DNA of 64,000 nt from Chionoecetes opilio (Eukaryota > Arthropoda > Malacostraca > Decapoda > Majidae), in NCBI GenBank assembly GCA_016584305.1, contig JACEEZ010011828.1, positions 1 through 64,000 of the forward strand, given 5' to 3'. The position numbers and the translations under genes were made by a program. The notes below the pieces were generated by a model. The model was not told where the DNA came from, did not search any database, and saw nothing but the letters and a program-made list of their open reading frames with translations. Shown here piece by piece: positions 54,950 to 64,000 of the stretch (the stretch's first letter is position 1; every line of letters starts with the position of its first letter).

Positions 54950-55080
54950 CATTCTGCTTGTGCCACCACGGCGGGGCCAACCATCACAGCCCTCAAGTGA
55001 GCCTCCAGGGCCTACCATCTGGGGCCTTAGAGTCACTGCCCTACAAGGGGCTATAGGCACAAATGTAAAAAAAAAAATTT
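54950..55080 (+). mobile_element. A-tailed SINE-like repeat
   Basis: GGGGCCAACCATCACAGCCC, CTCCAGGGCCTACCATCTGG, AAGGGGCTATAGGCAC, then a poly(A)-like tail; relative of 44,362-44,590. Confidence 0.55.
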
Positions 55081-55399
55081 TTAATCTAATAACATAGGTC
55101 GACTACGACCAGGGGCCAGATCCAGCAATACACCAAACGCCGGCTGTATGTTCAGCGTAAGTCTGAGATACTCCTCTTTCGAAAACTTCTTGGATCAGGA
55201 GTTACATCTGCGCCAATCGATGACGTCACAGGCCAGACTTTACGCCTAGAGCTCAAAGTCTGCGCCCCAGCCCTCCGTGTCTGATCCAGCAAACGTACTT
55301 ACTACCATTTCCGTGACGTCACAGGGCCAATCATTATGGCGGTAGATTTACACCAACTCACTCGAAGAGGTGTAGGCCCCGGCGTATCTCATATATAAT

Positions 55400-56420
55400 A
55401 AAATAAAACGATAAAAAAAAAAAAAAAAAACCTTTATCTTCCTAATATGATTGGTTTTTACCAAACCGAGGGAAATGATTGAATATAAGCCTATTGGTGT
55501 CGGCAGCGGCGTGTGGTTCTACAATGTTTAGGAGATACAGCCTTGATGGGAGGCCGCCTGACCGCAGGGACTGCCATTCGGTGTTTTTTGTTGTAACTTA
55601 TTCGTTTATTGTGGCAGCACCAAGTTTTTTAGACCACTAGCGGAGTCCCCCTTTGAGCAGAATTGTTGTGGGACGATGCGGAGGCTGGCATCCTGCGACT
55701 AGATTAATGTTGTTTCACTATATCTCGTAATTTGGACATTTTATGAGAATTGCAACTTTTGGTTCCTGATGCCTGTCCCCTCAGTGACCTTGCACTATGG
55801 TTATGTCATCTCAGACCTTGGACCCTCCTTGCCCCTGAATGGTAGTTAGGTCATTTTTGCTTTAATGGTACAGTCCCCAACGAAGGAATGCTGCTCGCCA
55901 CCGTCGAGATGTTTTCCATTTTTTTACGTCTGCGAGAGTTCCTATTTAAGCGACAGTTATAAAGTTTATTTATTACATACACAGTACCCAATGCTATGAT
56001 ATTTAAACGCTTTTCCCGTGTTTTTGTGACTTCAGGGACCGAATATCGGGGGTTTTTAGGCTTTAGCCGGGTTTAGTTTAGTGATTGTGGAGTCTGGGGT
56101 TTTGACATTTCCATAACCACTGTCCATTATTGTTCTTAAAAGTGTAAGTTTAAATTATTTTGGGGACAAGCGAAAACTTGTCCAATAACGAATACCCTTT
56201 TTTAATTCTTACCACTTTGCACCTATTACAAGTAGACACTCGCCGTGAAAACATTTATGTCGGCTAAAACACTTCTCGGTTGGTGTTTTAAGATTCTATG
56301 CGACGATACTTGCGCAGTCCCCTACCAGCCGTGGCCCACATTTGCGTTTTCCATATTATTTTTTGTTAGTTCTAACTGTACATATTTAATTCACGTCCGC
56401 GTACCATTTAAAACTTATAT
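55400..56420. other. Unclassified sequence, no gene
   Basis: An A-rich run near 55,410, otherwise mixed DNA without recognised genes or repeats. Confidence 0.4.
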
Positions 56421-56429
56421 GGTAATTAT

Positions 56430-56990
56430 CCTAGTGTTTGCCCATACTCACCCGCCCCTCCTCTCACCCCCCAAAATCAGAAGCTTGGGGATCTGGGAGA
56501 CTGCAGGATATAATTGGGCCTTGGGGTACAAAATAATGCGTCGCAACCACATACTTTTTGAGTTATGGAAGTTATTAAAAAATTCTCTAGATCTAGGGAA
56601 AATTCATTGGATTTCTTTCTGATGTCCAGAGCCGTGTGAACCTTGATGATCCTCATACAGAATGATGACTGAAGTGTTGAGAACCCCCCCTACCCCCCGC
56701 TAGGAGTTAGGTTAGGTTAGTTTGGTTAGGATTAGGTTAGTTTAGGTTTATGGTGGGTCAAGCACCCGCTCGGTTCGGTTAAATTTTGTTAGGCAAATTC
56801 CTTTTAGATATAAGGAAATTACGCCTAGATCTAGGAATTTTAACTCCCTAAACAACTCTTCAATTACGTGTTTTCAGACCGACGCATAATTCTGTTCCCA
56901 CAGCCCCACACACGAAACACCCCAAATTCCCACTACGGTTGCCACAAACTTGTTTGGGGGTGAAGTGGAGAGTATAGGGCAAACTACTAG
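56430..56990. mobile_element. TTAGG-rich TIR element
   Basis: Left end CTAGTGTTTGCCCATACTC, right end GAGTATAGGGCAAACTACTAG; interior GAGTTAGGTTAGGTTAGTTT and CCTAGATCTAGG. Confidence 0.75.
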
Positions 56991-57321
56991 AATTATTAAC
57001 CCACAAAACTTATATACATATTGTAGGAAATATAGTTGTTCCCTACAGAGACTAATACTCATACAGACACAACCGCCCCTTCGCAGAGGCACCCCAACCA
57101 TATAGAGGTTTGGTTATGGTTCTAATCCGCCGGGGTGGTCGAGAGGGGGGCGAGCCTCACGTTAGGAAGGTTAGATTATTGTGTTTCGACACCTCTGAAA
57201 AAACCACAAATGTTGGCAAAAAACAATTCAAAGTGTCTCCAGAAATTGACGCGCGCAGTCCTCGTCCCTTTTTACCACATAGCCCCCCCTAATTTTCGGC
57301 AAAGGACATAACTGTACTTAT

Positions 57322-57917
57322 TCTAGTGTTTCTGCCCATATTCCGCCTTCTCCCCCAAAACAAGCTTGGGGATCCTGGGGGAATGCGGGATACATTTCGC
57401 ATGGGAGTACAAAATATGCGTCCCAACCACACTTGTTTTTAAGATTAAGTAGGTGTTGAAAAAAAAACCGAGATTTTAGGGAAAATTCATTGGAATTTCT
57501 ATCTGAGGTCCCTCGAGCAGAGGTAAATGCGATCTCAACAGAATTATGACCGCAGTGTCCAGAGAAACTCCCGCCAACCCCCCCAGCTAGGAGTTAGGTT
57601 TAGGTTATATTATGGTTGGTTATGTGTTAGATTTGGTTAGGTTCGGTTAGTATATTGGTTAGATTTACGGTTATGGTTAGGTTTGTTTTATCGGGTGGGT
57701 TCAATGATCCCCCCGCTAGTGTTAATTTTGGTTTTAGGCAAATTTCTTTAGATATTAAGGAATTACCTATAGATCTGGGAGTTTGTCTCCTCTAACACAA
57801 TTCTTAAATACGTGTCTACCGAACGCATTCTTTTATCTCCCTCCACCCGAAACCCCCGGCATTCCACAGGTCCCCAAACTTGCTTCGGGGGAATGGAGAC
57901 TATGGGCCAAACACTAG
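57322..57917. mobile_element. TTAGG-rich TIR element
   Basis: Left end CTAGTGTTTCTGCCCATATT, right end ACTATGGGCCAAACACTAG; interior TTAGG-type runs and GGGATCCTGGGGGAATGCGG. Confidence 0.75.
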
Positions 57918-57934
57918 AAATTTTACCGGAAACA

Positions 57935-58325
57935 CCTAGTCAGTGTCTCAGAAAATGACCCGCGCGTGTCTCGTCCATCTTTATTACTCAAAGCACTACT
58001 TTTAGGCACGAAAAATCTAGTCAAGCTTGTTTCATGAAAATGACTGTCGCAGACCTCTCCATTTTTATCAAAAAGCACTAAATTTTACCCAAGAAAACCT
58101 AGTACATGTCTCAGAAAAGATGACCCGCGCAATCCTCGTCCATTTTTAACCAAAGCACTAATTTTAGGCAATGGAAAATTTAGTCAGTGTTTCCGAAAAT
58201 CGACCTGCGCAGAATCCTCGTCCATTTGTATCAAAAAGCACCTTACAATTTTAACCCAGGAAAAAGATAGTTCAGTGTCTCAGAAAATGCACCGGCACGC
58301 AGGTCCTCGTTCATTTTTACGCGGT
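57935..58325 (+). repeat. ~84-bp tandem repeat
   Basis: Five units (GAAAATGA-type marks at about 57,951, 58,035, 58,113, 58,195 and 58,282) containing GTGTCTCAGAAAATGACC, CGCGCAGTCCTCGTCC and AAAGCACTAATTTTAGGC. A single diverged unit is at about 57,230-57,290. The ~84-bp period is the same as a zinc-finger unit, but the sequence is unrelated. Confidence 0.75.
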
Positions 58326-58724
58326 AAAATCTTTCCCTTAATAATCCTACTAATCTAACCATTACCTTCGGCGAGACAATTCCCTATTGTGTCAGACTGA
58401 GAATTTCGTTAGACGAAGCGTATCAGTTCACCCGTTCTCCATTATCCTGAATGATCACGATTATCGTCCTCAGTGTGGTCTGTCCATCTTACGTGCCCTA
58501 TTGAATTATTATGATTATTATGGTCACAACCATAGTGATGTCTGCCCCTTTTGTGTCCCCATGAATTTATTAGGTTAATCAGTGATGAGCTGGCACATTA
58601 TTGCCCTTAGACAATATTTTACTGAAAAAGTCAAATCAAGTAGAGGTCTGCGCCTTAAAATCATTGCCTCCAAATTGTTTTATTTCTGGTCAATCTGTAT
58701 ACTGTCTAATGGTACATACTACAT

Positions 58725-58920
58725 TACTGTAGGTGGAAGCACGCTCGTTATCACAACCGAGAAGTCCGGTGGAGCGGAAACAGTTGGGCTGTTTCCTTAA
58801 ATCACCGAGCCCCTGTGCCGATCCAGCAGTGAATGGGTACCAGGAGCTGGTTAGCCGGGGGTTTCTAACCTGCCCCCCGGTTGCTGTCTTTCGTGGGCCA
58901 ACAGTATACATAATGAAAGA
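58725..58920 (+). mobile_element. tRNA-derived SINE, diverged
   Basis: AAGCACGCTCGTTATCACAA, CCGAGAAGTCCGGTGGAGCG, GAAACAGTTGGGCTGTTTCC, GAGCCCCTGTGCC and AGTGAATGGGTACCAGGAGC. Family of 38,933-39,200; the B-box region is deleted. Confidence 0.65.
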
Positions 58921-59689
58921 ACCCCATATTAATCACTTAATCGATGCAGCTCCTCTATAGGTAATCTGCGAGAGAGCTGTCTGGTTTACAAGCGAGAGAT
59001 CCATCTTCGAGCTGAGTCAATCCTGACGAATTCATCAAACATCACATTCAGCGGACGCCTCTCCTTATCGCTTTAACAGGATCATCGAATTGTGTGTATA
59101 GCCCAGATGCCAGCTGAAGTAATCAGCTGCATGATTCAATGTTTTGTAAACACTATTTATCTCGTGGCAGCCTATGTGATTAGGATGATAATCTGCAAAT
59201 AGATAATATACAACCACTGCTGTGATTCTGCTCTTAGCGAGGATGACGTCATTGTAGTTAGCTCAGACCAATCGCTGTCTCTGTGTAGATACCTCCGAAG
59301 ATACTGCCCCTTGCGCCCGTCGTAATCCATCTTCGGCGCATTATCAAACAGCCTTCAGCGCAGGGGGGGGCGAGGGTTTGCGCTCGAGAGTAGCATTTAC
59401 GCCATCATATTTACGCCGCTTGAACTTACGCTTTTTTTGCTCGGATCTGGCTCCAGAACAACTTAGGAACCGTCGTTGGGTCCCGATCTACGTCCGTACG
59501 TCGACCACTCTGTGTACATATCGCATAACCTACTCCTCTCTTCATCATTGGACAGCCGTGCAGGAAAAGGTTATGACCAATGAACGTGTACATAGTCGAT
59601 TGTGTCGAATATGATCATGGGGTTTTCTTTCAAATTTTGTTAACTACATGGTGTTATTCTTTTAGCTCACAGTCCTTCTCTCTCTCTGT

Positions 59690-59835
59690 ATCAGTCTCTC
59701 TTTCAACATACTCTCATCTCATCTCTCTCTCTCATCTCATTTCTCTCTCTACCTACTAGTCAATTTACGCACAAGGAAACTCTCTACTTATCATCTCTCT
59801 CGTCTTCTTCTCTCTCTCTCTCTCTTCTCTCACGG
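59690..59835. repeat. CT-rich microsatellite
   Basis: TCTCTCTCATCTCATTTCTC-type runs. Confidence 0.85.
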
Positions 59836-59933
59836 CTACATCGCAAGCAGCCCCTTCAGTCTTTGCCGTTTCTACCAGCACCACCACCTCGATCCAACAC
59901 CCCGTTTGAATAGACATTCCTCAAGATTTTACT

Positions 59934-60161
59934 TAACCCCGTTACACGCCCAAGCTCTTTCCTGTGCATATAAAAAAATGGTCCTGTTGTTAGCTATAAA
60001 ATTACGAAAGTAACTCAAATATAATACCAAATTGCTTAGTCGATCAAGGATACTACAAAACAGATCATAATCTAAAAAATATTGCTGTATTTAATTAAAA
60101 TAATCTAATATACCCACAATCAACAATTGGAAATTATACGTGCTCTGGCGGAGGGGTTTAA
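59934..60161 (-). mobile_element. TTAA MITE, indel-rich copy
   Basis: Starts TTAACCCCGTTACACGCCCA; the right end resembles GCTCTGGCGGAGGGGTTTAA. Confidence 0.65.
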
Positions 60162-60164
60162 AGA

Positions 60165-60930
60165 TTACGACACGACGACTCGTGTATATCCGTGGCAAAG
60201 GTACCATAGCGAGGGTCCCAGAGAGAACGTAAACTCCAGGTTTGGGGTTAGTTTAGGTTGGGTTCAGGTAGGGGTAGAAGCATCAACGGGGACTACAAGC
60301 TGAAGGCCTGATCAATGCGCTGATATGCCTTGTCCGACGTGGAGACAGTTAGACTGGTGAAGACATTGGCGCATCTGAGTAACTACTAATTTGCAGGCAA
60401 GAGGTTGGAGATTTGATACTAGCCATAGGAGATCTGGTGGGATTCATACCAGTTGATGTTACGCTTCTCTCGACAATCTATCGAAAAAAATCATTTTTCG
60501 GATTTTCTTCTGGCTGTCTACAAATAAATATTATCCGACATTGGGATGAAAATCTGGTATTTTGTTATTTTGTCCGTGCATACACTATGAGTCGTAGAAA
60601 CTTATGGAAGTAACAACGGTTCATCTGGTGAGGTGGTCATACATGATGACCGTATCGGACTTGTGAAACCACCCTCATGGTTGTTCGAGAAAATGATATT
60701 TTTTATAAAATGTAACCCTACAGGGAGGATCCCGTTATACGAGCTTTCGTATACGAGAATCCGATGATACTAGATGTGTAAATTAGGGTCTAATTTTCAA
60801 TACTACGACGATCGAAAATCACAAATGATAACGACAAATCAAAACTGGTGTGAGTAAATTATCAAGTTCAAACATGCCCGCCCCTACCCCCACTCCCAGG
60901 ACTGGAAACAAAGGGGATTTGGTTGCACCC
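60165..60930. other. Unclassified sequence, no gene
   Basis: A short AGGTTGGGTTCAGGTAGGGG run near 60,255 hints at the TTAGG family; otherwise nothing recognised. Confidence 0.4.
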
Positions 60931-60935
60931 AGTAG

Positions 60936-61140
60936 AGGTCACCCCTAGCAAGCCTTGACCTGCAAGGGTAATTCAAGCATATGGCGCGGCCTGACATTTA
61001 GGGGTAATTAGCAGGTGTCGGCGGGCCCCACCTTGGGACCGCAGTTCAGGTCACCCCTAGCACAGAGGCGTGACTCCTGAAGGGTAATTAAAGCAGATGA
61101 CAGCGAGCCTGCTCCTTGGGGTAATTACAGGTGTCGGCAA
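60936..61140 (+). repeat. ~112-bp direct repeat, two copies
   Basis: AGGTCACCCCTAGCA...GGTAATTAGCAGGTGTCGGC occurs at 60,936 and about 61,048. Confidence 0.75.
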
Positions 61141-61679
61141 CCAACCTGGGAAGCATGACTCTCTACCTTCTCTTGTATATCGAACGCGGGGTCCATACAG
61201 TTACAACGCCTTTTTTCTTGTTATTGCATGTCTTTTAAATGTTTACTTAATATGCTGCAGATTATGTTATTTTGGTGTGCTATTTTTCTCTTTCAAGAAA
61301 TGCTTTTTTCTTACAGAATAAGTTAGGTACAGTGTGGGAATCTTATACGCTTTTGTGTAGTTTTGTGTTGTGCTATTATTTAATTTTAGCTTGAAAAACA
61401 TGTCTTCATTTATTTATTAATTTTTTTTATTTTTTAAGTTGATGGGGTCCTGCGAAACCCAAACCTCATATTTTAACACTAGTTTATATCACAGTGTTTC
61501 GTTATAGCCGAGATTTCGCTTTACGAGATGCCAGGTGGAAGCATAACTGCTGCGAAATCTTACCTTCGGGACCCTACCCTGTATTGACTCATTTATCTCG
61601 GTGTTTTTACAATCAATATTTTTTTTTTTTTTGAGCCAATGATAAGTCCTTGGATCTAAGCTATCAATTAATTTATACT

Positions 61680-62310
61680 TCTCTATAGCGTGTTTGCACA
61701 TATCTAGCCATAGTTTTTATTTTTAATTATTGCAAAACAATTAATAAAACAACAAAAAAATTAGATCAATTCAATCTACCCCTTGCAAACAATTTGCAAT
61801 TAATTTTAGATAATATTTATTTGCTTGAAACAAATTAGTTCCTAGCCGTAATTTCGGCATGCTGAAAACGAATATCCTGAGTCCCGGTTTTCATTACAAT
61901 GATTTAAGAGTCCTATTTCAGCCAATAAATCACAATGCACATAATATGCTCTTCCAGATATTCCTAAAAACCACAAATTAGACAAAACTTAACTACAACG
62001 ACAAGAAAAATATAATAAGAATTACGCTTTCTCATAGCATGTTTGCACTTATCTGCCATAGTTTTTACAATTATATGAATAAAAAATGTAAATTTTCAAA
62101 AGCAAATCAAGGCCCTGGGGCCTTTTCCCTCTCCTAAATTTCCAATATTTTTTTGAGAAATAGATTTATCTTGAAAATTAGTTCCTAGCAGATTATCGGT
62201 CATTCTAAAACACGAAATCCTTTAGTCAGTTTTTTCAGTTTACAAATGATTAAAAAGTCCCCTATTTCAGATACCATTCACAATGACTTTCAACAATTTC
62301 ACATGTTGTT
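61680..62310 (+). repeat. ~345-bp direct repeat, two diverged copies
   Basis: CTATAGCGTGTTTGCACATA...CCATAGTTTTTATTTTT...AATTAGTTCCTAGCCG...CCTATTTCAGCCAAT is followed by a second version from about 62,030 (CTCATAGCATGTTTGCACTT...AATTAGTTCCTAGCAG). Related to 31,640-31,890. Confidence 0.65.
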
Positions 62311-62314
62311 TACT

Positions 62315-64000
62315 TGTTTACCTAATTTTGCGTATGTACAACAGGATTTAAGCAACGCTTTGCAATGCCTCCGTTTTTAAATCATATTTTTGTTTCATAA
62401 AATTTACGTATACTGTTACACACATCCCTTTCCCGGTGCAAGGGAAGATAACAGAGGCGATGCAGTTAACAAAGGACGAAGAGTTGATGGCGGACGTAAA
62501 CCCTTGTCTCTCGCCTCCCCTATAGAACAACTGTCCATTATCCAAAAAGTAATGATTTGCGACGGAATTCATAGAGAGATAATTTTTCCTAGACACATCC
62601 AATAAGGTGATACAGAAACCCACTCCCGCAATTGCAATAGGCCAAATTTTTCCGGTCTAGATGGTAAATACCGTACCTGTTTTTTTTTTTGGTTTATGTA
62701 AACTGTCGACGATAGGACTCCTCGCCTGAAAACACTCCAACCCAGAGACTCATCGCTGACAATTGGAACTACCTCGGCCACGTGTTACATTTAATCGGCG
62801 ACAGTTCAACTTGTAATATATTATACAAGGAATCTAACACTAGACCTAAACCACATAACCTAGTTACTAATCAGGGCTATTGTTGGTATTTTAATTTCAG
62901 ACTGCAGAAACACACGGGTAATGGAATACACTCGCCGACGTGTGATAATAAGGAACACCTCGTCAACGTCTGGCGAGTGTTCCTGATCGGTGACCGTCTC
63001 AGGTACCCCTAGGTTTTATGGAACCTGTCGTCGAAACACCAATCAGAAACTCTCTGTGCCGACGGTACAAAAAAAAAATAAAGCACGGGTTTGTTGGCGA
63101 CATTCCAGTACCCTATAGGCTACTGAAACTCCCATTGACAACACTGTATTTATAGTCCTAGGAGTGCAAGGACGTGGCAGCTACACACACACACACTATC
63201 CTGGCTATGAGTGGCGACCTACACAACTTTTGATTGCCGATAACGTCCAAGATTCTCCAAGGTATCAAGGGTTTACCTCAAAACGTTGCCTGTGTTTGAC
63301 TAAAAGCCCCGCTCCACACTACCACTCTCACCACCGTGTCGGCACTTTCCGACGAACGCGCAGTGCTTTTGTGTCCAACACATTTTTCTCAGTTTTTTGT
63401 CTTCAACTCGCTGCATTTTCTCCAACTTTCTCCCACAATAAAAATTTTTTTGTATTTTTTAATCACATATATTCGTAATCAGCGGACTTTCTTGGTTCTG
63501 AAATGGTATACGAGTACATAGCAATACCAAAAATATTTCCTACTGGTGAAAACTCCGATACTTGAAGCATATATGTTCGGACGCTGACCCGTGAGTGACG
63601 GGGCATGCCCGCCCAAATATTAAACCTGAAGCAACTCAAACAATATAAAGGTACCTAAACAAGAGAAGAAAGACTGAATGTTGGCGGGCAAGCGCCGACA
63701 GTTACTAGCGTATTTATACGCGAACCAGCTCTGGACGCGGTCTGGACTTGGGCTTATGTCCCGGGCGGTCACAATGTTTATGCGAGGCAATCTAGAACGA
63801 CGTCTAGCCCAGTCCAGTCACCCTGTCCCGACCCACACATACCAGAACCACCTGGACCAGTGTGGGGAGGACTGGCGCATAACGCCGCACACTACATGTC
63901 AGCCGTGAAGGCGACATCGAGAGCTATCTCGTGCTGCTAGATAAGAGCATGAAACCACTGCTGGCTGACCATACGACTTAAAGTATCACAAGGCGTGTTA
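62315..64000. other. Unclassified noisy sequence, no gene
   Basis: Short open frames only; none shows a recognisable domain. An ACACACACAC tract is at 63,184-63,196. Indel errors appear frequent here, so an exon could be missed. Confidence 0.4.

Noticed and set aside
56245..56622. 125-codon open frame
   Set aside because: Crosses from unclassified DNA into a TTAGG element end; no domain and no support from the sister elements.

Overview
This is repeat-dominated eukaryotic nuclear DNA, most likely from an arthropod and probably a decapod crustacean. The evidence is C2H2 zinc-finger genes with long tandem finger arrays, tRNA-derived SINEs, C-terminal pieces of several non-LTR retrotransposons, a Tigger-type DNA transposon remnant, TTAA-flanked MITEs and interspersed TTAGG (arthropod telomere-type) runs. 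The species cannot be fixed from the sequence alone. There is no prokaryotic gene organisation.

The only host-type genes I can support are five loci of one C2H2 zinc-finger (ZNF) family, plus a sixth that repeats one of them in poor-quality sequence: ~3.41-4.35 kb (poor duplicate of the next), 12.39-13.26 kb, 21.52-22.72 kb (best preserved), 37.41-37.77 kb (minus strand, cut by a LINE), 41.22-42.0 kb and 53.0-54.17 kb. They share a short N-terminal leader, about 84-bp finger units with the linker HSGVKN, and a distinctive last finger (FKCDVCxKCFKTK). All carry frameshifts, so they are either decaying genes or genes spoiled by indel sequencing errors.

Layout: 0.38-0.73 kb LINE 3' end; 2.77-11.71 kb a homopolymer-smeared copy of the clean segment 11.74-20.37 kb, in the same order (ZNF, Tigger with nested LINE, 58-bp satellite, CR1/L2-like LINE tail, ATGGGTGA minisatellite, TTAGG-rich element); 20.87-21.55 kb an inverted copy of the 58-bp satellite leading straight into the best ZNF gene; 22.73-24.37 kb a minisatellite grown from that gene's 3' flank; 25.36-28.49 kb a large inverted repeat enclosing a 172-bp-arm hairpin, a MITE and a LINE tail; 29.0-31.4 kb a GGT/GTGT array between two duplicated flanks; 32.5-33.5 kb a CTGT-rich minisatellite; 35.1-38.5 kb fold-back MITEs, a minisatellite and the minus-strand ZNF; 38.2-44.6 kb and 50.0-55.1 kb two versions of one module (fold-back MITE, CR1/L2 tail, TTAGG element, ZNF, A-tailed repeat); 55-64 kb noisy, repeat-rich DNA without recognisable genes.

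The main biological theme is that ZNF gene borders seed tandem repeats. The 58-bp satellite is an amplified copy of the candidate splice-acceptor region just upstream of the ZNF reading frame. The minisatellites downstream of two ZNF genes are separate amplifications of the conserved ZNF 3' flank. Sequence quality is patchwork: 1.74-11.71 kb and about 39.24-49.7 kb are homopolymer-smeared, and the last ~10 kb look indel-rich, so fine coordinates and frames there are approximate.
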